Origin: Pseudomonas gingeri
GTDB lineage: Bacteria > Pseudomonadota > Gammaproteobacteria > Pseudomonadales > Pseudomonadaceae
DNA length: 64,000 bases
Reading direction: 5' to 3'
NCBI RefSeq assembly: GCF_013385635.1
Contig: NZ_JACAPR010000011.1
Location: 1 to 64,000 of the forward strand
Position 1 is the first letter of the stretch, and each line of letters opens with the position of its first letter. Positions 1 to 8,797 of the stretch are shown piece after piece. The notes under the pieces are model-generated. The model saw only the letters and a list, made by a program, of their open reading frames with translations. It had not been told where the DNA came from and ran no database searches. Made by a program: the position numbers and the translations under genes.

Positions 1-17
1 CGCAATGGGGGTTTTGA

Positions 18-1604
18 ATGAGCTTGCAGAGTCTGATCCTCACTTGCCTGGGCGAGCGCGATGCCCTGTCCCTGGGCCAGGAACAGGTCGCGACCTGGGA
101 GAGTTGGTTGACTCCCATCGACGCGGTTTCCCCGATGGGCGAGGCTCCCGGTTACGACGATGACTTCCAGCGTATGCGCGATGAGGTCAATAAACTGTCC
201 GGAGCGGATGCCGGGCAGGTGATCGACCTGGCGCAGAAACTCTTCAGCCAGCGCTGCAAGGATCTGCGCGTGGCTACCTACTATCTGTGGGCGCGTCTGC
301 ACAAGGACGGCGAGGCGGGGTTGGCCGATGGCCTGAGCTTGTTGGCGGCGCTGATCGAGCGTTATGCCGCTGAGGTGCTACCGGCCCGACCCAACAGCCG
401 CAAGCTGGCCCTGGAGTGGCTGGCCGGCAGCAAGGTGCTGGACAGCCTGTCGCTGTACCCGGAAGTCGTCAAGAGCGAGGCCGAGCGCACGGTGGCGGCA
501 CTGGCCTGGCTGGAGCATGGCCTGGGTGCGTGGCCACCGGAGCAACGTCCGGTCCTGGACGCCCTGTATGGCGCGTTGTCCACCCGGCTGGCGCAATCCG
601 GCGGGGTGGATGCGGTGGTGCCGCAGAACAGTGCCAGCCATGAGTCGAATATTCAGGCTGGCGCGCCGTCTGCTCCGGCGCTGAAGTCCGGGCGCGACCT
701 GTTGGACAGTGGTCGGGCCTTGGCGGCTTACCTGCGCGAGCAACCCCAGGGTTGGCTGGCGGCCCATCGACTGATGAAAAGCCTGCGTTGGGACACCGTG
801 CACCAGACACCTTCCCAGGAAGTCGACAGTAACACCCGCCTGGCTGCCCCCCGCGCCGACTACCGGGCACAGCTCAAACGCCTGCATCTGCAACGGCGTT
901 GGAGTGAGCTGCTCGAACTGGTCGAGCGGGTGTACGCCGAGGGCGTGAACCATTTCTGGCTGGACCTGCAGTGGTACCTGTACCAGGCGCTGAGCAAACA
1001 GCCTGCGCCATGGGACGGCTGGGCCGATATCGCCAAGCGTGACCTGGGCATGTTCCTTGAGCGCCTGCCGGGTCTGGAAACGTTGTGCTGGAGTGACGGT
1101 ACGCCCCTGGCCGACGAGACCACTCGCGAGTGGCTCAGCCAGCAGGTTAGTGGCAATCGGCCGCAGCAGTGGTTGCCCGCGCCGGCGGCGGTATCGACAG
1201 CGACGGATACCGAGTGGCTGTCGTTGGAAGAAGAAGCCCTGGCGCAGGCAGACAGCGATGGCGTGGAGGCCGCGTTGGCCTGGCTGGCTGCCCGACCCGA
1301 CGTGCAATCGGGGCGGCGGCGCTGGCTGCTGCGCCTGCTGATGGCGCGGCTAGCCGAGCAATATGGCAAGAGTGACCTGGCCCTGCACCTGTTGGGCGAA
1401 CTGGAGGGGATCGCCGGGCGTCAGGCGCTGGTCGAGTGGGAGCCCGAACTGGTGTTCGAGATCAACGCCCGTCTGCTCAAGCTGTTGCGTCTGAAAGCGC
1501 AGCGCAACGATACCGACAAAACCACCATGGCCCGAAGGATGGAGGCATTGCTGGCGGCGCTGGTGGCCATTGATCCCGTACGTGCCGCAGTGCTCTGCGG
1601 CTGA
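18..1604 (+). CDS. tssA: Type VI secretion protein TssA (VasJ type)
   Basis: TssA caps and primes growth of the contractile T6SS sheath at the baseplate in the cytoplasm. The first 130 or so residues carry the ImpA N-terminal pattern: a '...SPMGEAPGYDDDFQRM' stretch and then the helical block with 'DLRVATYYLWARL'. The rest is alpha-helical and ends in a variable C-terminal ring-forming region. At 528 aa it fits the longer VasJ-type TssA. It is the first of six same-strand genes with gaps under 30 nt, so it belongs to the T6SS operon, which must begin upstream of this window. Only the ImpA-type signature is directly visible; the subclass is inferred from length and layout. Confidence 0.88.
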   Translation: MSLQSLILTCLGERDALSLGQEQVATWESWLTPIDAVSPMGEAPGYDDDFQRMRDEVNKLSGADAGQVIDLAQKLFSQRCKDLRVATYYLWARLHKDGEAGLADGLSLLAALIERYAAEVLPARPNSRKLALEWLAGSKVLDSLSLYPEVVKSEAERTVAALAWLEHGLGAWPPEQRPVLDALYGALSTRLAQSGGVDAVVPQNSASHESNIQAGAPSAPALKSGRDLLDSGRALAAYLREQPQGWLAAHRLMKSLRWDTVHQTPSQEVDSNTRLAAPRADYRAQLKRLHLQRRWSELLELVERVYAEGVNHFWLDLQWYLYQALSKQPAPWDGWADIAKRDLGMFLERLPGLETLCWSDGTPLADETTREWLSQQVSGNRPQQWLPAPAAVSTATDTEWLSLEEEALAQADSDGVEAALAWLAARPDVQSGRRRWLLRLLMARLAEQYGKSDLALHLLGELEGIAGRQALVEWEPELVFEINARLLKLLRLKAQRNDTDKTTMARRMEALLAALVAIDPVRAAVLCG

Positions 1605-1628
1605 ACCTCATCGATCAGGACGCATTCT

Positions 1629-3401
1629 GTGAGTAAAGACAATCTGATATTGCAGTATTTCGACGCCGAGATGCGTTATCTGCGCGAAGCCGGCAAGGAG
1701 TTCGCTGAAGCTTTTCCGGATCGCGCGGCGTTGCTCAACCTGGACAAACCGGGAGCCCAGGACCCTTATGTGGAAAGGCTGTTCGAGGGTTTCGCCTTCC
1801 TGATGGGCAGGCTGCGCGAGAAGCTTGACGACGATCTGCCGGAGTTGACCGAAGGCCTGGTCAGCCTGCTGTGGCCGCATTACCTGCGCACCATTGCGTC
1901 CCTGTCGATCGTCGAGTTGTTGCCCGAGCTCGAGACGATGAAGCGCAACCAGATCATCGGCAAGGGTTTCGAAGTGTTGTCACAACCCATCGGACCACAG
2001 GGCACCCGTTGTCGCTACACCACCACCCAGGATCTGACGCTGCGCCCACTCACCCTGGAGTTGCTGCGACTGGACCATGAGCCGGACGGGCGTTCGTTGT
2101 TGCGTTTGCGTTTTGCCCGCAGCGAGCTGGCGAGCTGGAACGACATCGACCTGAGCCGTCTGCCGCTGTACCTGTATGCAGATGCGCCGCTGGCCAGCGC
2201 ATTGCACCAGGCGCTGACTCTTAACGCCCGGGCGTTGTACGTGCGCCTGCCGGGGCAGTCGGAGCGTCGTGTGCTGGACGGTCATTTCTCGCCCAAGGGT
2301 TTCGCCGAAGAGGATCGCCTGTGGCCCAAGGGTGACAGTGCCTTCAGCGGTTATCAGTTGCTGCTGGAATACTTCACCTTCCGCGAGAAGTTCATGTTCG
2401 TGACGCTCTGTGGGTTGGAACAACTGGACATCGACGCGGCAGCACGTTCGTTTGACCTCGAGGTCGTGCTTCGCGAGGCATGGCCCCATGAGTTCGAACT
2501 GCGCACCGAACACCTTCGCCTGCATGCCGTGCCGGTGATCAACCTGTTTGCGCTGGATGCCGATCCACTGACCCTGGACCCCTTGCAAACCGATTACCTG
2601 TTGCGTCCGATGCGTTTGCAGGATGGTCATATCGAAATCTATTCGGTGGATCAGGTCACCGCCGCGAAGAACGCCCAGCGGCAGGATTATGTGCCGTTCA
2701 GCAGTTTTCGCCACAAGGGCGGCATGTTGCGCGACGAGGCGCCCGAGCGTTACTTCCATACGCGCTTGAGGCGTGGCGCCAATGGCCTGCATGACACCTG
2801 GCTGATCCTGGGGGGCGACGGCTTTGACCAGGACCGGCTGAACGGCAGCGAAAGCCTGTCCTTGAGTCTGACCGGCACCAACGGTCAGTTGCCACGCAAG
2901 GCGTTGCAAAGCACCTTGCTCGATAGCCTGACACTGTCCGGTCAAGAGGGGGGATTGCGGGTACGCAACCTGTGTCCGCCGACCTTGCCGTGCTATCCGC
3001 CGAATCGCGACCGGTTTCATTGGCGGGTGCTCAGCCACCTGGGCTCGAATTTCCTGCCGATGCTCGACAGCGCCGAGGTGCTGCGAGGCACCCTGGCGCT
3101 CTACGACTGGACAGGCAGTGAGTTGAACCGGCGGCGGCTGGAGGCGATCGTCGAGGTTCGCCATTATCTGCTCCAGCGCTTCGAGAAAGGCTTTCTGCTG
3201 CGTGGGGTGGATATCGAAGTCACCCTGGATGCCAACGGCTTCTGCGGCGAGGGCGATATCAGTCTGTTCGGCGAGCTGCTCAATCGCTTCTTCGCGCTGT
3301 ATGCCGACATCCACCTGTACAACCAACTCACCTTGATCCTGCAACCGACCGGGAAGTGCCTGCGATGGAGCGAGAATCACAGTCAGCGTATTCCCGGCTG
3401 A
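1629..3401 (+). CDS. tssF: Type VI secretion baseplate protein TssF
   Basis: TssF is a baseplate wedge subunit that works with TssG, TssK and TssE under the membrane complex. The N-terminus 'ILQYFDAEMRYLREAGKEFAEAFP' followed by 'DPYVERLFEGFAFLMGRLREKLDDDLPELTEGL' is the diagnostic TssF/VasA opening, and 590 aa is the normal length. The start is GTG with AGGA about 9 nt upstream. It lies 24 nt after tssA and its 3' end overlaps tssG, which suggests translational coupling. Identification is confident; the exact start codon is less so. Confidence 0.93.
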   Translation: MSKDNLILQYFDAEMRYLREAGKEFAEAFPDRAALLNLDKPGAQDPYVERLFEGFAFLMGRLREKLDDDLPELTEGLVSLLWPHYLRTIASLSIVELLPELETMKRNQIIGKGFEVLSQPIGPQGTRCRYTTTQDLTLRPLTLELLRLDHEPDGRSLLRLRFARSELASWNDIDLSRLPLYLYADAPLASALHQALTLNARALYVRLPGQSERRVLDGHFSPKGFAEEDRLWPKGDSAFSGYQLLLEYFTFREKFMFVTLCGLEQLDIDAAARSFDLEVVLREAWPHEFELRTEHLRLHAVPVINLFALDADPLTLDPLQTDYLLRPMRLQDGHIEIYSVDQVTAAKNAQRQDYVPFSSFRHKGGMLRDEAPERYFHTRLRRGANGLHDTWLILGGDGFDQDRLNGSESLSLSLTGTNGQLPRKALQSTLLDSLTLSGQEGGLRVRNLCPPTLPCYPPNRDRFHWRVLSHLGSNFLPMLDSAEVLRGTLALYDWTGSELNRRRLEAIVEVRHYLLQRFEKGFLLRGVDIEVTLDANGFCGEGDISLFGELLNRFFALYADIHLYNQLTLILQPTGKCLRWSENHSQRIPG

Positions 3402-4462
3402 AAGCCGGTGGTTTGCTGGACAACTTTGATGGGCGGGTGGCCGAGGCGAACCTGTATCGCTTCTGCCAGTTGCTGGAACAGGCATTGCCCGATCATCCGC
3501 CACTGGGGAGTACCGCCAGCCCGGCGGATGATCCGGTACGTTTTCGACCTGACCCCAGCATGGGCTTTCCTGCCAGCGAGTTGAAAGCCATCGAAACCGA
3601 CGAGGACAATCCCGGGCGTCCGGCCACGGTGCGCACCCGCCTGCTCGGCTTGTACGGGGTGGGCTCACCGCTGCCGACGGCCTATCTGGACGATATCGCC
3701 CAGCGTCGAGAAGGGCATGAGGCACTTGAAGCCTTTCTCGATATTTTCAATCACCGGATTTTTACCCAGTTCTACCGTATCTGGCGCAAGTACTCGTACC
3801 CGGCCACGTTCGAAGCAGGTGGCCGCGATGCGACCTCACAGTGCCTGCTGGGACTGATAGGCCTGGGGATTCCCGGTACTGCCGAGCGACTCGCCACGCC
3901 GATATCACGTTTTCTTGCGTTACTCGGGGTGATGCGTCTGCCCACGCGCAATGCCGAAGGTGTCAGCGCACTGGTCAAGCTGCTGGCGCCTGGCACCGGG
4001 GTACGAGTCACCGCGCACTGGCCACGGAAAATCCCCTTGGCGCAACCGGCCGGTCTCTGCGCGAGCCATCCGGTGAACCTGTCCCAGGGCACGCCGTTGG
4101 GGCCTGTCGGGCAAGACGCCAATAGCCAGTTGCACCTCGCGTTGTTCACCGGGGACCGGCACGAGTCCAGAGGCTGGTTGCCGGGCGGTCAACTGTACCA
4201 GGACCTGCTGGCGCTGCTGCGCGTGTACTTGGGCTGGCGTTGCACCGCAAAACTGCAACTGTCGCTGCCGGTGTGCAGCCTGCCCGTGCCGATGCTGGGG
4301 CGAGCGCCGGTACTGCTCGGCATGACGGCGCTGCTGGGGTTGGGCAGCACAACCTGGCAGGCCACGGAAAACGCCGTTGTCACGATCAATCTCGGCCGCT
4401 ATCAGGGCCTGCGAAGCAACCCCCAGGACAGGGAGATACACCATGTCGCGTACCCTTTGTAA
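3365..4462 (+). CDS. tssG: Type VI secretion baseplate protein TssG
   Basis: TssG pairs with TssF to form the baseplate wedge. The N-terminal 'NLYRFCQLLEQALPDHPPLGS' and the central 'FLDIFNHRIFTQFYRIWRKYSYP' are characteristic TssG/VasB segments, and the length of about 365 aa is usual. I prefer the ATG at 3365; a GTG nine bases upstream is also possible. It overlaps tssF by 37 nt and tssJ by 20 nt, typical of a tightly coupled baseplate and membrane-complex block. Confidence 0.92.
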   Translation: MERESQSAYSRLKAGGLLDNFDGRVAEANLYRFCQLLEQALPDHPPLGSTASPADDPVRFRPDPSMGFPASELKAIETDEDNPGRPATVRTRLLGLYGVGSPLPTAYLDDIAQRREGHEALEAFLDIFNHRIFTQFYRIWRKYSYPATFEAGGRDATSQCLLGLIGLGIPGTAERLATPISRFLALLGVMRLPTRNAEGVSALVKLLAPGTGVRVTAHWPRKIPLAQPAGLCASHPVNLSQGTPLGPVGQDANSQLHLALFTGDRHESRGWLPGGQLYQDLLALLRVYLGWRCTAKLQLSLPVCSLPVPMLGRAPVLLGMTALLGLGSTTWQATENAVVTINLGRYQGLRSNPQDREIHHVAYPL

Positions 4463-4979
4463 GTCATTGATGCTCACGGTACTCAGCGCAACGCTTGGCG
4501 GTTGCGGATTGATGCAGTCCGTGACGGAAGGCACCCGATCCACCGCCAGGAGTATTTTCTACAAGCAGGTGAATACCCTGCATCTGGACTTCGATGGGCG
4601 GGCGGCGATGAATACGGACATGCTGGATATGAGTGCGTTGTCGGCACCGGTCCTGGTGCGCGTGTACCAACTGCGTGACAGCAGGGCGTTGGAGAGGGCC
4701 AGCTACGACCGTTTGCTGGATGATGCGTATGGCGTGTTTGGCAGCGACCTGCTGGATGAGCGCGCCGTGATGGTGAGGCCGGGGCAGGGGGCGCAACTGA
4801 ATGTCCCCATGGACAAGGACGCGCGATTTGTCGCGGCAGTCGCCTTGTTTCGCCAGCCGGATGTCCGGGCCAGTAGCTGGCGTCTGACCCTGGCCCGTGA
4901 TGACCTGGAGCCGGATCGGGCGCGGGTGATCGAGTTGGGCGACAACCAATTACTGCTGCGCCCCCTGGCGAAGGAATGA
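4443..4979 (+). CDS. tssJ: Type VI secretion outer-membrane lipoprotein TssJ
   Basis: TssJ is the lipoprotein that anchors the TssL-TssM complex at the outer membrane. The first 21 or so residues form a lipoprotein signal peptide ending in the lipobox L-G-G-C, with the mature cysteine at residue 21. The body has the transthyretin-like pattern of the family, including 'PVLVRVYQLRDSRALERASYDRLL' and a loop with 'DDAYGVFGSDLL'. The start at 4443 is supported by GGGAG 7 nt upstream. An upstream in-frame ATG at 4377 would bury the signal peptide and is rejected. It sits between tssG and tssE. Confidence 0.92.
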   Translation: MSRTLCKSLMLTVLSATLGGCGLMQSVTEGTRSTARSIFYKQVNTLHLDFDGRAAMNTDMLDMSALSAPVLVRVYQLRDSRALERASYDRLLDDAYGVFGSDLLDERAVMVRPGQGAQLNVPMDKDARFVAAVALFRQPDVRASSWRLTLARDDLEPDRARVIELGDNQLLLRPLAKE

Positions 4980-4982
4980 GCC

Positions 4983-5423
4983 ATGACCGAGGCCAACCCT
5001 TCGCTCTACGAAATGCTCCTGCAGAATTTTTCCGGTGAACTGGATGTGTCCCGAGTCGACGAGGAGGACCAATACACCCTGTCGGTATTGGACAATCTGC
5101 AACGTATCCTCAACAGCCGCGCCGGAAGTCTCAGTCATCTGCCGGACTATGGCTTGCCGGATATGGGCAGGGTCCTTCAAGGGCTTCCCACCTCGGCCCA
5201 TGAGTTGATGGTCACGATGGCCGACACCCTGCTCAAGTACGAACCCCGTCTGGTAACGATTGCCATCGAGCAGTTGCCGCAGGCCCTGCCCGGGCATCTC
5301 GAGTATGCCCTCGACATGCAGCTCAGGGGCGGCGGGCGAGTGACCTTCGGTACCACCCTGGAGCCTGAGGGCAAGGTGCTGGTACGACACCTGAAGCGAC
5401 AGAACTATTTGTCGCACTCATGA
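4983..5423 (+). CDS. tssE: Type VI secretion baseplate protein TssE (gp25-like)
   Basis: TssE is the gp25-like baseplate subunit that contacts the first sheath ring. The sequence has the family pattern 'SLYEMLLQNF...SVLDNLQRILNSRAGSLSHLPDYGLPDM' and a C-terminal region ending in a lysine- and arginine-containing strand. At 146 aa it has the standard length. An AAGGA motif lies just upstream, overlapping the tssJ stop region, and the gap to tssJ is 3 nt. No missing key segment is seen. Confidence 0.92.
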   Translation: MTEANPSLYEMLLQNFSGELDVSRVDEEDQYTLSVLDNLQRILNSRAGSLSHLPDYGLPDMGRVLQGLPTSAHELMVTMADTLLKYEPRLVTIAIEQLPQALPGHLEYALDMQLRGGGRVTFGTTLEPEGKVLVRHLKRQNYLSHS

Positions 5424-5447
5424 ATAACCGGATGGGAAGGATGCCGG

Positions 5448-6596
5448 ATGGTGGGGTTGTTTGAAATGCAGGTTCGGGTGGGTGGTGACCCGCGCGGTTT
5501 TGATGAATTCACCGCGTTGCGCGATGAGCTGGCCAAATTGAGCCACCCGGCGTGTCCGCCGACGGACTGGGCCTATGTGGAGCGCCTGTGCCTGGCATTG
5601 TTCCAGAAAAACGGCGCGGAGCTGCAAACCGCGGCCTGCTTTGCGCTGGCCCGTGGTCAACTTCAGGGACTGGAAGGTGTTGTGCAGGGAGTGGCGCTGA
5701 TCGAGGCGCTGGCGGAAGAGTGGCCGCGCTTGTGGCCATCCGAGGCAGCCATGCGCCTGGATATTCTGGTCTGGTTGTTCGCCCAGCTACAGCTGTTGCT
5801 GCGTCGGCTGGAAACCAGTACACGCAGTCTGGCGGCACTGATTCGTCTGGATGCCGGGCTGGAGCGTTTGAACGAGACGCTGGATCGTCAGGGGCTGGCG
5901 TCTTTCGTGGCGCGACAGCTCCTGCGCCAGCAGGTCGGCAGCCTGATCCGACACCTGGAGCGCAACCCCTCTTCGGGCGAAATCGTCGTGCCGCCGTCGA
6001 GGCCTGAATCGCCAAGTGTTATTCCGCTGATGATTCTGCTGGGAGAGCGCACTCCCGATAGACCCTTTCCCGTCCCGGCAACCAGGCGCCGCCGACTAGC
6101 CCGATGGATGCTGGCGGCTGTCGCCCTGGTTGTGATCGGTGCCGGCTGGTTGATCGCTGCGCAAGACAATGGCCTGTATCGTCGGGCGACATTCTATTGG
6201 TCGGAGCGAACGATACCGGCTCCGGTACGCCTGGACAGCTTGTCACTGTTCGATGTCGGCAGTGTCGAACTCAGGCCCGACTCTACCAAAGTGCTGATCG
6301 ATGCACTGGTGGGCATCAAGGCCCGGCCCGGCTGGCTGATCGTCATTACCGGGCATACCGATGCAACGGGTGATGCCGGGCAGAATCTGCGATTGTCCCA
6401 GGCCCGCGCTCAGGCGGTACGTGACTGGATGCAACGCATGGGTGATATCCCCGACGACTGTTTCGCCGTGCAGGGTTTTGCCGCCAGCCAGCCAGTCGCG
6501 GGCAATGACAGCGAAGCCGGGCGTGCCGCCAACCGGCGTGTCGATATCCGCCTGGTGGCGCAACCGGGGGCTTGTGGACAGCCTTCCTGGGGGTAG
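5448..6596 (+). CDS. ImpA/VasL N-terminal domain fused to OmpA peptidoglycan-binding domain
   Basis: This T6SS accessory protein probably ties the apparatus to the cell wall. Residues 1-130 are ImpA/VasL-like ('DPRGFDEFTALRDELAKLSH', 'RLWPSEAAMRLDILVWLFAQ'). A single membrane segment follows near residue 215-240. The C-terminal 110 residues are an OmpA-like domain with 'TGHTDATGDAGQNLRLSQARA' split across the binding loop, and the terminal 'AANRRVDIRLV' containing the conserved arginine that contacts diaminopimelate. The topology suggests a cytoplasmic N-terminus and a periplasmic OmpA domain. AAGGA precedes the ATG by about 8 nt. It is the last gene of the operon in this window. Confidence 0.82.
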   Translation: MVGLFEMQVRVGGDPRGFDEFTALRDELAKLSHPACPPTDWAYVERLCLALFQKNGAELQTAACFALARGQLQGLEGVVQGVALIEALAEEWPRLWPSEAAMRLDILVWLFAQLQLLLRRLETSTRSLAALIRLDAGLERLNETLDRQGLASFVARQLLRQQVGSLIRHLERNPSSGEIVVPPSRPESPSVIPLMILLGERTPDRPFPVPATRRRRLARWMLAAVALVVIGAGWLIAAQDNGLYRRATFYWSERTIPAPVRLDSLSLFDVGSVELRPDSTKVLIDALVGIKARPGWLIVITGHTDATGDAGQNLRLSQARAQAVRDWMQRMGDIPDDCFAVQGFAASQPVAGNDSEAGRAANRRVDIRLVAQPGACGQPSWG

Positions 6597-7083
6597 CGCC
6601 GGAGTGTCAGACATCAGCCGCGACTTCAGTTCGCAGGTAATAGCGCCGCCTGACTTTAGTATTCCGGATGCTCCAACTGCCCACGCGGCAATAATGGGCT
6701 TCGACTCATCGGTGTCTATGCGGGTTGTTCTTTTGTGCGAAAGGCGTGGCGCGCCGCTCATTACTTCCGATTGGATGAAAGGAGCGAGACGCGCCCAGAG
6801 AATATTATCAACATAATAATGACGTCAATATGTTGCCAACACCCCTTGTTGTACTCACACATGCCCATGGACAGCTGCATTCTCGCATGTCGACGGGTAT
6901 GTAACATGCTTTTGCGGAGTGCCTGGCGAGAGGTTTTCCGTGTCTCGTGCCCGGAGTATGAGTATCGACGGATTGTCCGACGTTTTTTCAACTAAGCCGC
7001 CACTTGGCCTTTAATTGACACCGCACCAATTTAACCGGAGCCGGTACACACTCAAACGCGTGTCCCGGCTCTCGGCGACACTC
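6597..7083. other. Intergenic stretch without a supported gene
   Basis: This 487-nt stretch lies between the end of the T6SS operon and the convergent LysR gene. It is clearly more A+T-rich than the genes around it, for instance near 6805-6835. Short open frames on both strands lack ribosome binding sites and recognisable protein features. I see only the hairpin at 7038-7071. Confidence 0.5.
7038..7071 (-). terminator. Stem-loop downstream of the LysR gene
   Basis: GAGCCGG at 7038-7044 pairs with CCGGCTC at 7065-7071, extended by an inner CACAC/GTGT match. It lies 13 nt beyond the LysR stop on the minus strand. The following tract is only moderately T-rich, so termination is likely but not certain. 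Confidence 0.45.
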
Positions 7084-8004
7084 CTAGGCGCAGACCTTGG
7101 CAATCTGTTCGCGCAGCCAGGTGTTGGCGCTGTTCTGGCCGGCCTTGCGGTCCCACAGCATGTCCATGGTGAAGCTGGGCAGGCCCGCCGGGGGTTTGCA
7201 GAAGGCGAACTTGGTTTCGTCGCAGATCAGCGCCTGTATGCGCCGGGGCAGGGTGAGCACCAGGTCGGTGCCGTTGATCATCTCAAGCGCCGCGACATAA
7301 CTGTTGGAGCGAGCAACTATCTGCCGGGTATAACCCTGTTTGCCGAGCCAGCCGTCGACCATGTTGGTGTCCGACATCCAGGGCGTTGGAAAGATATGTT
7401 GGCGCTCGACAAAAGTTTCCAGGTTGAACTTGTTGTCGGGTGGCATGAAGTTCTTGTCGACCACGCACACCAGGTCGTCGTCCAGCAGTATTTTGGATTT
7501 GAAGTTCTTCGCGTCGCGATGAAAGTTGGGGCCGGAGCAGATGACCAGGTCGAAACGGCCATCGGCAAGTTTCTCGACCGGAATGTCTTTATGAAACTTG
7601 TGGATGTTCAATATGACCGGGAAGCTGCTCTTGATAAAACTCTTCAACAGGTTGGGCAGAATCAATAGTTCAAAATATTCAGGTGCACAGATATTGAACG
7701 TGATCTCTTTCTTCGCCGGATCGAAGGGTTTGGTATCCGAATGACAGAGGTTGATGCTCTTGATGATGTTGATGACATGGCTGTACATGCTGGTGGCCTT
7801 GCTGGTGGGCCACATGGCATTACGGGTGTGGATGAACAGTTCGTCCTCGAAGCTGGTGCGCAGTTTTTTCAGGCAGTAGCTGACGGTGGACTGGCTGACG
7901 CAGAGGGTTTCGGAGACCTCGGTGACACTGTTCTGCTCATAAAGTGCGACGAATACCATCAGGTCCTGCATGTCCAGCTTTCTGAGCAAATTGCTATTGA
8001 GCAT
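7084..8004 (-). CDS. LysR-family transcriptional regulator, divergent from the hemolysin-family operon
   Basis: The N-terminal 60 residues hold a LysR winged helix-turn-helix ('LMVFVALYEQNSVTEVSETLCVSQSTVSYCLKKL' region), followed by a periplasmic-binding-protein-like effector domain. It is 306 aa with an ATG at 8004. Base use is noticeably less GC-rich than in neighbouring genes and the protein is rich in Lys, Asn and Phe, which fits recent acquisition. It is transcribed away from the operon starting at 8180 with a 175-nt shared upstream region. By the usual LysR arrangement it probably controls that operon, perhaps in response to a pathway intermediate. The effector is unknown. Confidence 0.88.
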   Translation of the reverse strand: MLNSNLLRKLDMQDLMVFVALYEQNSVTEVSETLCVSQSTVSYCLKKLRTSFEDELFIHTRNAMWPTSKATSMYSHVINIIKSINLCHSDTKPFDPAKKEITFNICAPEYFELLILPNLLKSFIKSSFPVILNIHKFHKDIPVEKLADGRFDLVICSGPNFHRDAKNFKSKILLDDDLVCVVDKNFMPPDNKFNLETFVERQHIFPTPWMSDTNMVDGWLGKQGYTRQIVARSNSYVAALEMINGTDLVLTLPRRIQALICDETKFAFCKPPAGLPSFTMDMLWDRKAGQNSANTWLREQIAKVCA

Positions 8005-8179
8005 AAAATCCGTCTCGGTGAATATCCATGGGTATTACTTTTCGTCATGTTTGTAGTAAATCTGCCTATTGGTATATTAGCGGATGCATTTTAGTTTTTA
8101 AATAGCCTGTAGGAAGCCTCCTCCATATATTCGCGTCTCGCATTTTGATAACCCCTGCACAGGGACGGAGGAGGACGAA
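8005..8179. promoter_or_regulatory. Divergent control region between LysR gene and biosynthetic operon
   Basis: This 175-nt, A+T-rich stretch lies between two divergent start codons. It contains A+T-rich segments around 8055-8105 suited to promoters in both directions and ends with a GGAGGAGG ribosome binding site just before the ATG at 8180. I could not single out a convincing T-N11-A LysR box. Confidence 0.5.
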
Positions 8180-8797
8180 ATGTTGGTACGTGTCACGGAA
8201 AGTCAGACACCCTTGTGGACGCAGGCGACGGAAGTTGTGAAGGAAAAATTTCGCAGCTCTTATAAGGCAAGCGTGGAACCAAACCCGCAATATTTTGCAC
8301 TAACGCAAGACGCCGAGGAGCGGATTCTTTCTTGCGCCGGTATAACTTTTGCCGATCATCGAACACTGTTTTCCGAGCAGTATCTGCCGGAGCCGGTAGA
8401 GACGATTCTGTCGCGACGCTTCGAGAAAAGCATTGATCGCTCGAACATCGCCGAAATCGGCAGCCTGATCTCCCATCACCTGACGGCGGGCATCATCATG
8501 GTCAACATGATTCCCCTGCTGGCCTGGTGCATGGGCGCCCATTACCTGCTGTGCACCGTCACCCCCCGGGTCCGGGAGATGATGGAAAGCTGCCAGATCG
8601 TCTTCGAACCGCTGCTCGCCGCCGACCCGCAGCGCTTGGCCGATGAGGCCGGCAAGAAGTGGGGCAGCTACTACTCGAAATTGCCGGTCACCGGTTTTAT
8701 CCGGGTCGATCCGCAACGCTCGCGATTCGCCGCGCTGACCCTGAACACCCTGTTCAGCCAGCTGCCGACCGACCTGCCAGCGAGGGCGCAACCATGA
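8180..8797 (+). CDS. Thermostable-hemolysin family protein (probable acyltransferase-like enzyme)
   Basis: This 205-aa protein matches the thermostable hemolysin family throughout. It has 'FSEQYLPEPVE' near residue 71, 'IAEIGSLIS' near 94, 'CTVTPRVREMM' near 124 and 'WGSYYSKLPVTGFI' near 160. The family name comes from Vibrio delta-VPH. The conserved E-Y-L and E-I-G-x-L blocks recall acyl-homoserine-lactone-synthase/GNAT folds, so an N-acyltransferase role is plausible; that is my inference, not established here. No signal peptide is present. A strong GGAGGAGG lies 7 nt before the ATG. Its stop overlaps the next start as ATGA, pairing it with the acyl-AMP ligase, a sensible partner for an acyl-transferring enzyme. 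Confidence 0.85.
   Translation: MLVRVTESQTPLWTQATEVVKEKFRSSYKASVEPNPQYFALTQDAEERILSCAGITFADHRTLFSEQYLPEPVETILSRRFEKSIDRSNIAEIGSLISHHLTAGIIMVNMIPLLAWCMGAHYLLCTVTPRVREMMESCQIVFEPLLAADPQRLADEAGKKWGSYYSKLPVTGFIRVDPQRSRFAALTLNTLFSQLPTDLPARAQP

Noticed and set aside
6735..6995. Short open frames on both strands in the gap after the T6SS operon
   Set aside because: No ribosome binding site, no recognisable motif, and A+T-rich non-coding appearance.
8180..8797. Reading the hemolysin-family protein as a secreted toxin
   Set aside because: There is no signal peptide and the gene is embedded among biosynthetic enzymes, so the family name is not taken as its function.
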